Source: Heliocidaris tuberculata
Lineage: Eukaryota; Echinodermata; Echinoidea; Camarodonta; Echinometridae
Reading direction: 5' to 3'
NCBI GenBank assembly: GCA_025618425.1
Contig: CM046832.1
Span: 24,959,059-25,023,058 of the forward strand
DNA length: 64,000 bases
The notes under the pieces were generated by a model. It made no database searches. It was not told the origin of the DNA and saw only the letters and a list, made by a program, of their open reading frames with translations. Below, piece after piece: positions 32,699 through 40,779 of this stretch. Numbering within the stretch: position 1 is the stretch's first letter; each line of letters starts with the position of its first letter. Both the position numbers and the translations under genes were made by a program.

Positions 32699-33124
32699 AT
32701 GTCTAAACCTAATACCAGATCGAGCTCTATGTAGGGTTCTCTTTTTTCAGCTACTTGTGATGATTCAAGTATGATACCTTCAACATCGGAAATGGCTACG
32801 CCACTTTGCTCATCTATGAATCTGACGAATAATCCCCCCTTTGAGGCATCAAACAAAGGAAAGGAGGCATCATCATCATCACAATTGATTTCTACCCCAA
32901 TTCAATCCTACTTACAAAGCGAACCCTTCCAAAGCTCTATCAAAGTAGCAGTAGAGAAAGCTATTAACAACGTTCTCAACAAGTTTATTCAACGGCTGAC
33001 TGATCTCGAGCAAGCGACTTGCGACATAAAGGATCATCTGGAGCCAAACGAATAAAAACCTCAAATTTTCAGCAAATGAAGCAGAACAGTACTCGGGGCG
33101 TAATTGCCGAAAAGTAACTGAAGC
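32699..33124 (+). pseudogene. LINE B ORF1, 5' portion
   Basis: An ATG at 32699 opens MSKPNTRSSSM and then meets an in-frame TAG. The same frame continues through a Ser-rich stretch and a helical region (SSIKVAVEKAINNVLNKFIQ, LTDLEQATCDIKDHL) to a stop near 33053, followed by AEQYSR-like sequence in a shifted frame, characteristic of LINE ORF1 proteins. The gene is cut at 33124 by the second Gypsy element and resumes at 40496. Confidence 0.65.
33121..33124. repeat. Target-site duplication AAGC, left copy
   Basis: AAGC directly precedes the left LTR and recurs at 40496-40499 directly after the right LTR. Confidence 0.8.
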
Positions 33125-33328
33125 TGTAAGGATTGCTATTGTCAAGCCGATACTGATATGATCGGGATGGTGATCGGGATCGGCGCGGAGAAGTGGAAGA
33201 AGAGACTTGGTTTTGGATTCGATTGTGAACGTGGTTCGGACGTTGTTGTTGCCAGATTAAAAGGTATTTTGTCCTCAATCCCTGTCTGATTTCTTGTCAT
33301 TCCTGTTTGTACTTTGGATCCCCTTTCA
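33125..33328 (+). repeat. Left LTR of PHD-Gypsy element (204 bp)
   Basis: Starts TGTAAGGATTGC and ends CCCCTTTCA (TG...CA). The only difference from the right LTR is GGAAGAAGAG against GGAAAAAGAG. Confidence 0.95.
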
Positions 33329-33329
33329 G

Positions 33330-33348
33330 TGGCGTAGTCGGCAGGATT
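33330..33348 (+). promoter_or_regulatory. Primer-binding site complementary to tRNA-Ser
   Basis: TGGCGTAGTCGGCAGGATT starts two bases after the LTR and is the exact complement of the CCA-tailed 3' end of animal serine tRNA of the AGA/UGA type. A 19-base match makes tRNA-Ser the likely primer for minus-strand synthesis. Confidence 0.88.
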
Positions 33349-34165
33349 TTTTGGTATAATTTTGGAATGGAAGAAAATGTAAGGTTTGTGAGACTTTTTT
33401 TGTGATTGTTGCACATGTATGCATGACATGTGTGAGTAACGTAACGTCACGGTAGATCCACCGTTGCCCCAAGTACTCACTTTTACGGTGGTTATTTATT
33501 ATGTGGTGTAACTGTTATGCTACTACTATGTTGTAGTAATTGCATGTCTGACCTTGACGAGAGTAGATCTGAAATGAAGAATGAATCTATATCCACATGT
33601 AGACTGTGATTGTTATTGTTTTAAACTTTAGAGTTTGAACTGTGTGCAAGAATTAGCTGGCCTGTGTTTTACAGTTGATCAGAAATTGTTGTTGGGCCCA
33701 TGGGGGACTGGTACTTACGAATACTTGCTAGTTTATTTTTAGTGACTGGCTGAGCTGTGTAATGACAGCCAATGTGGTTAGAACTTAGGTTGATTTGACT
33801 GGACTGCTTGTGGCTGGTTATCGTTGTCTTACCTGGGAACTTGAGTAGAGTTGCTAAGTCCGTAAATTAATAATAGCCAAATAATTGATTCTATTTCAAT
33901 TATAACCATAAGATTAGGAACTAGATCTAGATCTAGGCTGAGAAAAATTAAATATAGTGTTATAGATCTACAGTTAGTCTATGCTCAAAGCAATAAACAG
34001 AATAAATAAATAAAACTCTCATAAATAAATAGGTCACTAAATTATAGTAAGAGAATTACGCGTTACGTGCCAAAAGATTAATAAACAAATAAAAATTAGC
34101 ATTCAATAATAATAATAATAGAATAAAATTAAAAACAATTAATTTGCCCTTAGATTTAACGTAAC
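33349..34165 (+). other. 5' leader of PHD-Gypsy element
   Basis: About 820 bp of non-coding leader lies between the primer site and gag. It is AT-rich with AATAAATAAAT runs near 33995-34030 and an (ATA)n run near 34107-34120. No independent frame is supported. Confidence 0.6.
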
Positions 34166-35647
34166 ATGGCAGACAGATCAGCATACCTCAGCAGATTTAC
34201 AGCTGAGCACATAGCGCACTTGTGTGAATTAAATCACATTGATACAAATGCTGTGAAGACCAAGCAAGAGCGCATCTCATGTTTGTGTGATTTGCCAAAG
34301 CTGGTTGAGGATGAGCCTCAAGGTACGGGTGTGGGTGTGGATGACCTTTTGCGGGACATGAAACAACTTGAAGAATCTCATCATCATGAGACTGAGAAAT
34401 TGTGCAAATCCATACTGTCTGCCACAGCTAGTAGTGCTGCACAAACTGGTCCTCCATTAAAAGGATTACATCAGCTAAGTAATGATGATATTGTGTGCTA
34501 CCTTGGCACCTTTGAACGACTTGTCCTTGCAGCAAACAAGCCGAAGAGTGAATTGCCTAGACTGTTGGAGCCATACCTCACTGGACGGGCTCAACAGGCA
34601 TTCCATGCTCTGAGTGCCAAGGAGCAAGATAATTATGATGATGTTGTTCAGGCAATTAGAAGACGGTACCACCTCACCCCTGAGGCATACCGCATTAAAT
34701 TCAAAACAGAAAACAAGAAGGCAAATGAGACATTCGAAGAATTTGCAAACAAATTGCAAGACTATTTCTTGAAGTGGATAGAAATACCTCAGGAAATAGT
34801 AGAGATGCCTGAGGTTTGTAAGGGGTTGAATATGGTTATGATTGACCAATTCCTGGAAAGAGTTTCAGATGAGGTGTTGAGACTAAAACTCAGGGAGCTC
34901 CAAGCAACATCCCTTATTGCACTAGCTCGCAAGGCAGATGAGTTGGTTATTCAGCGAGGGGCAAATACATACATGTATAGTGCCGCCTCTGGAGGTGATT
35001 CCTCCACTCGTAGACGAGGGGGTACAAACAGTGCATCTACAGGACGTAGGTCTTTCAATGCTGCTTGCTACCGATGTGGTCAGCTTGGACACAGAATTGC
35101 GAACTGTGCGGTACCACCAGGATTGGGTCCTCAACAGGTACCTTCACAAGGCCCTGCTCAAGAACCGTCACCGAAAATCAATTTTATTGCAAAGAATAAG
35201 GGTGATGTTACAACTGCAGACGTTGTTATTCAAGGTCAGGAGGACAGAGCTGTGAAGACCCGAGCCTTGCTGGACTCGGGGTCGGAGGTATCCCTGGTCA
35301 CATATGAATTGTGTAAAGAGTTAGGGGTAAAGGTTAATCGTGAATCCGAGGGGATGTTAGGCATGATTAACGAAATGGAGTTAGTGCCTGAAGGTTTAGT
35401 CTCCCTTCAAGTCGGTCTAGGGGGCAGCATTGTGACCATGGTGTTTCATGTGGTATGTAGGCTCCCAGTACCTGTCCTCCTTGGTGTGGATTTTGCAGAG
35501 AAGGTGAAACTTGTCTTAGATTTTGGTAATGTTAGTTTCAGCGCAGGTAGCAATGGGGCCAATGAGCGGCCAGTTAGGTTCTCTTTGAATGGAGGGCAGG
35601 GCATTTCGCAGGTCGAAGAGGAGATTGAGGGTCATTCTCCAAGCTAA
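34166..35647 (+). CDS. Gag - aspartic protease polyprotein (PHD-Gypsy element)
   Basis: The ATG at 34166 has a good context (AACATGGC) and opens 493 codons. The Gag core spans about 100-270 (GRAQQAFHALSAKEQDNYDDV, RRRYHLTPEAYRIKF). A CCHC knuckle CYRCGQLGHRIANC lies at about 301-314. The retropepsin region has the active-site LLDSGSEVSLV with Asp at about 370 and the flap/C-terminal motif VPVLLGVDF at about 431-439. It overlaps pol by 59 nt in a different frame, with pol in +1 phase, so pol would need +1 (or -2) frameshifting, a mechanism used by Ty3. The retropepsin being in the gag frame is common in this superfamily. Confidence 0.92.
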   Translation: MADRSAYLSRFTAEHIAHLCELNHIDTNAVKTKQERISCLCDLPKLVEDEPQGTGVGVDDLLRDMKQLEESHHHETEKLCKSILSATASSAAQTGPPLKGLHQLSNDDIVCYLGTFERLVLAANKPKSELPRLLEPYLTGRAQQAFHALSAKEQDNYDDVVQAIRRRYHLTPEAYRIKFKTENKKANETFEEFANKLQDYFLKWIEIPQEIVEMPEVCKGLNMVMIDQFLERVSDEVLRLKLRELQATSLIALARKADELVIQRGANTYMYSAASGGDSSTRRRGGTNSASTGRRSFNAACYRCGQLGHRIANCAVPPGLGPQQVPSQGPAQEPSPKINFIAKNKGDVTTADVVIQGQEDRAVKTRALLDSGSEVSLVTYELCKELGVKVNRESEGMLGMINEMELVPEGLVSLQVGLGGSIVTMVFHVVCRLPVPVLLGVDFAEKVKLVLDFGNVSFSAGSNGANERPVRFSLNGGQGISQVEEEIEGHSPS

Positions 35648-38045
35648 GGAGGAGATGACGAAACTTGACCTAACTGAAGTGGATAGACAGAAGTTAGATC
35701 AGGTCTTCCAGGACTTCCCAGATGTGTTTAGTGAAGTACCCGGCCATACGGACATGGCTACTCATAGAATTGATGTGGGAGAGGCTTCTCCCATCCGTTC
35801 TCATCCTTACAAGGTGAGCCCTGAGAAAAGACAAGCTCTTGATGAAGAGTTGGATAAGCTTCTGAACCTGGGGAAGATTGAGCCTTCGGACTCATCTTGG
35901 GCTGCTCCCGTAGTGATGGTTCCTAAGAAGAATGGAAAATATAGAATGTGTGTGGATTATCGGAAATTGAACATGGTGACAAGGGTTGATGCCTTCCCCA
36001 TGCCTACGGTGGATGACATTCTAAGCTCCCTGCATGGTGCCTCAGTATTCACGTCATTGGATCTGCGCAGTGGATACTGGCAGATGGGCGTTGCAGGTGA
36101 GGATGTTGAGAAGACTGCCTTTGTTTGTCATAGAGGTCTGTTTCACTTTAAGGTCCTTCCTTTCGGTGTTGTGAATGGTCCAGCAAGTTTTCAACTGCTG
36201 ATGTCCAAGGTACTTGATGGCCTAATAGGACAGAATTGTTATGTCTACTTGGATGACATTGTGTGTTTCTCTCCGGATATCGAACAGCACATCTCTGATC
36301 TTCGGGAGATCTTTTGCGGCTTGCGACAAGCGGGACTGACAGTAAATGCTGAGAAATGTCAGTTTGCCTGCCAAGAGATGAAATATCTTGGCCATGTTGT
36401 CAGCTCAGAGGGACTCAAGATGGATCCTGAGAAGGTATCCACCATTGTCGACTATCCTCAACCCAGGTCGATCAAGGAACTAGAGAGGTTCCTTGGGATG
36501 GTTGGCTGGTATCAGAAATTCATCCCCGGTTTCTCAGATGTTGCTGCACCCCTTCATGGGCTTAAGAAGAAGGGTGTTCCGTGGAATTGGACTGCTGACT
36601 GCACCCGTGCATTTCAGACCCTGAAGGAGAGACTCCTCACAGAGCCAATACTAGGCTACCCCGTTGAAGAATCCAGGTTTGCTGTGCACACCGATGCAAG
36701 CAATGTCGGGATTGGTGCAGTCCTGACCCAGCAGCAGCAGTCTGGGATCCGAACTATCGCCTATGCAAGTCGGTCTCTGTCTGCCGCAGAGAGGAATTAT
36801 AGTACTACCGAGAAGGAATGTTTGGCCGTGGTATGGGCCCTAGAGAAATGGCGGCCATATCTGGAAGGTAGAGAATGTCGTGTTGTAACAGACCACCAGG
36901 CACTCTGCTGGCTGTTTCGGAAGAAGAAGCAGAATGGGCGACTGGCACGTTGGATTCTGAGGCTTCAGGATTTTCGGTTTCAGGTAATATATAGGCCTGG
37001 AAAACAGCATCATGTCCCGGATGCATTATCTAGGATTCCTGAGAGTTATGTGACCCCCATGGTGGGAATTGTAAGCAAGGTGTTGTTGAATCAGGACAGT
37101 GACAGACGTGACAATGACTGTTGCGCTGCCAGTGATTGCCTTGTCCCAGATGACGAATTGGTTGATTGGATACAATGTGATGATTGTGATCAGTGGTATC
37201 ACCAGGTCTGCGTCCATATTGGTTCACAGGAGGCTGAGGATGTAGACAGGTACTCTTGCCCTTCTTGTGTTAGTGAGTCAGGGGCCAAGTCTGGGGTCGC
37301 AGAGGAAGTTGTCCTTCCTTTGGATTTGACGAAGGATTCTGTCTTGAGGGCCCAAAGGAGTGACCCAACGCTTTTGCCGGTGATTCAGATCCTTGAAAAG
37401 CAAAAGAATGGCGGGGATCGGGGTAAAGACCCTGTTCAGAAGATTTCAGCTTTCAGTTTGAAAGACATGATGTTGTATAAGAATGATTGTGTAGCTATCC
37501 CCAAGGCCCTTCAGAATGCAGTGTTAGTTGAATGCCATTGCAAGCCAATATCTGGGCATCTTGGGAGAAGGAAGACCCTCAAAAGGTTGAAGTCAATGGG
37601 TCTCTGGTGGAATGGTATGTCACAGTCTGTGAGAAGCTTTATCCGCAGTTGTAAGGTTTGTCTTGAAACAAAGCCTTCTTACCAGAGACGTCAAGGAAAA
37701 ATGTTGTCTAGTACCTCCTCAAGGCCCTGGGAAAAGGTTGCTGTAGACCTCATGGGCCCTTTGCCAAAGTCGTATGCTGGGCATGAGTATATTCTGGTGG
37801 CTGTCGACCATTTCTCAAAGTTTGTGGAGATTCTGCCTTTGAAGTCAGCTACCAGCCAGTCAGTGGCAACCACTCTAGTGAGAGAGCTGTTCTGTAGATA
37901 TGGACCTCCAGGAGCCCTGCTGTCGGACAATGGGCCCCAATTCAGAGGAAAGGCTCTCAAGCTGTCTGTGTGGACTGGGGAAAGAGCAGATCTTCATCAC
38001 GCCGTATCACCCTCAAACGAACTGGGTGGAAAGGGTGAACCGTAA
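35589..38045 (+). CDS. Pol: reverse transcriptase - RNase H - PHD finger - integrase N-terminal part
   Basis: The open frame begins inside gag (ATG at 35589) and runs 818 codons. RT motifs are VVMVPKKNGKYRMCVDYRKL, SLDLRSGYWQ, LPFGVVNGPASFQ and YLDDIV (about 220-225). RNase H has FAVHTDASNVGIGAVL, YSTTEKECLAV, VVTDHQAL and DALSRI. A PHD finger lies at about 511-560 with IQCDDCDQWYHQVCVHIG and YSCPSC. The integrase zinc domain is HCKPISGHLGRRK ... CKVCLE (about 650-695), then VDLMGP (first Asp, about 720) and LLSDNGPQF (second Asp, about 780). The frame leaves coding near 37960; the rest of the integrase is in the next frame. Confidence 0.93.
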   Translation: MEGRAFRRSKRRLRVILQAKEEMTKLDLTEVDRQKLDQVFQDFPDVFSEVPGHTDMATHRIDVGEASPIRSHPYKVSPEKRQALDEELDKLLNLGKIEPSDSSWAAPVVMVPKKNGKYRMCVDYRKLNMVTRVDAFPMPTVDDILSSLHGASVFTSLDLRSGYWQMGVAGEDVEKTAFVCHRGLFHFKVLPFGVVNGPASFQLLMSKVLDGLIGQNCYVYLDDIVCFSPDIEQHISDLREIFCGLRQAGLTVNAEKCQFACQEMKYLGHVVSSEGLKMDPEKVSTIVDYPQPRSIKELERFLGMVGWYQKFIPGFSDVAAPLHGLKKKGVPWNWTADCTRAFQTLKERLLTEPILGYPVEESRFAVHTDASNVGIGAVLTQQQQSGIRTIAYASRSLSAAERNYSTTEKECLAVVWALEKWRPYLEGRECRVVTDHQALCWLFRKKKQNGRLARWILRLQDFRFQVIYRPGKQHHVPDALSRIPESYVTPMVGIVSKVLLNQDSDRRDNDCCAASDCLVPDDELVDWIQCDDCDQWYHQVCVHIGSQEAEDVDRYSCPSCVSESGAKSGVAEEVVLPLDLTKDSVLRAQRSDPTLLPVIQILEKQKNGGDRGKDPVQKISAFSLKDMMLYKNDCVAIPKALQNAVLVECHCKPISGHLGRRKTLKRLKSMGLWWNGMSQSVRSFIRSCKVCLETKPSYQRRQGKMLSSTSSRPWEKVAVDLMGPLPKSYAGHEYILVAVDHFSKFVEILPLKSATSQSVATTLVRELFCRYGPPGALLSDNGPQFRGKALKLSVWTGERADLHHAVSPSNELGGKGEP
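37119..37266 (+). other. PHD-finger domain inside pol
   Basis: The spacing C-x(n)-DC, then QCDDC, WYHQVC and YSCPSC fits the Cys4-His-Cys3 PHD pattern, with the conserved Trp two residues before the His. PHD fingers in chromatin proteins bind histone H3 tails. In this position it could guide integration to chromatin, as chromodomains do in chromoviruses; that role is inference. Confidence 0.85.
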
Positions 38046-38526
38046 CCTCAAGGCCATGCTCCAAGCCTACACTGGATCTGACCATCGACAATGGGATGTT
38101 CACCTCGCGGAACTCGCATTTGCCCTCAACAGCAGTAGTCATGACACCCTTGGTGTAGAACCATCCGTAGTTATGTTTGGACGACGCTTAGCATCACCCT
38201 TGACCAACCGCCTGCAAACTGAGGGGAACAAGAACATTCCCACCCAAGGGGAAATAGCGGACAATCGTCAGCATGCTGTCAATAGCTCCAAACGGTATTA
38301 CGACCAGAGTCGTGATGGATGCCGCATCAGTGAAGGAGGCAAAGTCATGTTGAAGACTTACCCTCTATCGAATGCAAAAAAGAACTTCTCAGCTAAATTG
38401 GCACCGCGATGGACTGGGCCATTTGTCGTGCAAAGAAAACTGACCCCGGTGAATTTCCTTGTGATAAATGTTGCCAACAAGATGGTGACCCGCATTGTTC
38501 ATGTGGACCAACTGAAAATGTGCTAA
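37960..38526 (+). CDS. Integrase C-terminal part with GPF module (frame-shifted)
   Basis: From about 37960 the coding signal continues in +1 phase: FITPYHPQTN and WVERVNRNLKAML hold the third catalytic residue, followed by LGVEPSVVMFGRRLASPL and a GPY/F module (RWTGPFVVQRK). It ends at a TAA at 38524-38526. A one-base insertion near AAGCTGTCTGTGTGG best explains the break. Because the LTRs are almost identical, the break is either recent or an assembly/sequencing error. Confidence 0.85.
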   Translation, partial: SCLCGLGKEQIFITPYHPQTNWVERVNRNLKAMLQAYTGSDHRQWDVHLAELAFALNSSSHDTLGVEPSVVMFGRRLASPLTNRLQTEGNKNIPTQGEIADNRQHAVNSSKRYYDQSRDGCRISEGGKVMLKTYPLSNAKKNFSAKLAPRWTGPFVVQRKLTPVNFLVINVANKMVTRIVHVDQLKMC

Positions 38527-40279
38527 TTTCTTTGAATACTGACGTCAAATTTTGTCTACACTGTTATAAATTGTGTATACTAAATTTTGGATCAAGAATG
38601 GACTTGAGAGTTTGAGACTCAAGGTAATAGACTAAGCAAGAACACGTTTGTGTCGTAACTGGAACTGCCAAAGTCAGCTATGGATCGCGATAGAAATAAA
38701 CATGGACGCTTTTCTGGAAAATATTGTTGTGGACTCTTAAAATGGACTTGAGGTTCTCTGACGGACTTTTGTTATAACTGTTGTTATATGCTGTTGTTTT
38801 TTTTTCTCTTGCGACACATGGATGTGCTGTATTCCTGGCTCATGTGGAATTAAGCATTCTTTAAAAATGTTGATGGCTAGTTTAGTAATGGAAAATGCAT
38901 TACATTCCTTATCATTGTATTTCATGCATAATTTGTTGAAATCTTGATCTGTATAGTAACCTGTGATTCCCTGTGATCTTCTGACGTGACATCTAATGTT
39001 TATTTTAAAGTTATACATGTACACAACTTTTGGTATTAAGAAAAAAAACCCAAAAAAAAAACGAACAAACAAAAAAAAAAAAAAAAAAAAAACCTGAACA
39101 GCTGCCAACTATGTGTAACCCACAATTTCTACTTACACAAGTGTTTGTTTTTTACTCCTGCCTATTTCCTTGTATTAGATGGCACACCTGTTTACTGTAA
39201 ATTTTCATTACGGTCACCAAAATTGCTGAACAGTTTGTGTCTGTGTGGATTTGAAGTATATTATAGTTATACATTCTACAATATGGCCATGTGTGGCTAA
39301 TTGCTTGTTTTGGGAGATGTGTTTAAAGGTCATGTAAAGTTTTGGTAAGCCCGCAAAAACTGTTCGTCAGATTTCTTCAATTTTTGTTGATAAATAGCAA
39401 GATACTAGCAATACTAAGACAATGTGAAGATTTCACCTCCTAAAGTTTAATATTAAACAAATAAGAGGCAAAAACTAATTTATGTGCCGGGACAGGCATG
39501 TAAAATCCCAACAAAGACAGCATGTGCTATACACTGTAAACACACGTGTAAAACCAATGATGAGTAGCTACACACAGTGCACACACGTTGTCTCTATGCG
39601 AAGCCCCAAGATTGCTGTGCGGGGAGCCGTCGGGGTGGAAGGGTCCTAGCATAATGGCAGTGATCAAGCATTCCTTACAGATATTTACACTGAAATTCAC
39701 AAGAAATCATAGATGGAATTCTAAATGATTTCTTACAGCCATCTTTTGATTCAAGGAGAACAACATGAGACTATATTTAACATGTTTCTTTCCAATTTCC
39801 TTTTTGCTACGAATACTGTACATGAGCTTTAAGACGAGACCACAACACTAAGCTGTGCTGGTGTTTGTGTTACATTATATTACCTATAAATGTTTGACAT
39901 TGTGTATATGAACATATATATGTGTTTGAAGGTTGAGAAGAAAAATTGCTTTGAAATTTTTCTTGTTAATGGTTAGCACCATTGCTCGCGATGTACCATA
40001 TAAACGACAATATGTACATATTGAGCAAAACAATAGACAAAAATGTATACATGTGCATGCACTACAAACGGTTGACTGGTAGTTCTATGTAATTTGTCCT
40101 CGAGTCAGGTTTGACTGCAGTGTTATTCCTTTGCTACATGTATATTTCTTATTTCATATTTGACATTTTTGCTTGTTGTCATGCAAGGTTAATAGTGTTT
40201 GAAAGGCCAACAAACCCAGAGGGTATTTTTGGTAATGTTTGGGGGGGAAAAAAAAAAAAAAAACCCAGAGGGTATTTTT
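38527..40279 (+). other. Long 3' non-coding tail of PHD-Gypsy element
   Basis: About 1.75 kb has no convincing frame. It includes A-runs near 39042-39092 and, near the end, a duplicated CCCAGAGGGTATTTTTGG (about 40216 and 40264) around a G-run and A-run, which resembles a duplicated polypurine-tract region. No envelope-like protein is seen. Confidence 0.65.
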
Positions 40280-40291
40280 GGTGGGGGAGAG
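40280..40291 (+). promoter_or_regulatory. Polypurine tract
   Basis: GGTGGGGGAGAG abuts the right LTR, the expected plus-strand primer site. Confidence 0.75.
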
Positions 40292-40495
40292 TGTAAGGAT
40301 TGCTATTGTCAAGCCGATACTGATATGATCGGGATGGTGATCGGGATCGGCGCGGAGAAGTGGAAAAAGAGACTTGGTTTTGGATTCGATTGTGAACGTG
40401 GTTCGGACGTTGTTGTTGCCAGATTAAAAGGTATTTTGTCCTCAATCCCTGTCTGATTTCTTGTCATTCCTGTTTGTACTTTGGATCCCCTTTCA
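40292..40495 (+). repeat. Right LTR of PHD-Gypsy element (204 bp)
   Basis: Starts TGTAAGGATTGC and ends CCCCTTTCA; one base differs from the left LTR. Confidence 0.95.
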
Positions 40496-40630
40496 AAGCA
40501 TGGGTTCACGACGGCAGAATCATAACCCTTGTACCTGGGTCTGACAACAAACCACACAAGAGACTGATTCGAGAGAAAAATGATCTGGGCAAATTATTTT
40601 TAAAAAATACCGAAACAATCTACAATTAAC
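40496..40630 (+). pseudogene. LINE B ORF1, 3' portion
   Basis: Directly after the Gypsy element a frame reads WVHDGRIITLVPGSDNKPHK and ends at a TAA at 40628-40630. A short Trp-x-x-(D)G(R/K)I segment near the C-terminus is typical of LINE ORF1 proteins. It completes the ORF1 interrupted at 33124. Confidence 0.6.
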
Positions 40631-40779
40631 AAAATAATTAATAAATTTTGTTTTCCCCATTGCTTTTTAATGTTCAATCGCAACTCAACGTTTATTGTAC
40701 GCTTATATAATGTTCTTAAGTTTGTTCCTGTTTGTTTTCGTTGTTTTTCTAAATTTTCTTCCTTTTGGGTGATTGCTGA

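Larger units (their letters stand above)
33125..40495 (+). mobile_element. Ty3/Gypsy LTR retrotransposon with PHD finger in pol, 7,371 bp
   Basis: Two 204-bp LTRs differing at one base, a tRNA-Ser primer-binding site, gag-protease, a pol frame in standard Ty3/Gypsy order (RT, RNase H, integrase) and a 4-bp target duplication define the element. A PHD-type zinc finger lies between RNase H and the integrase zinc domain. One frame break occurs in the integrase core. It is inserted in LINE B in the same orientation. No envelope-like frame is visible in its 1.7-kb tail. Confidence 0.93.
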
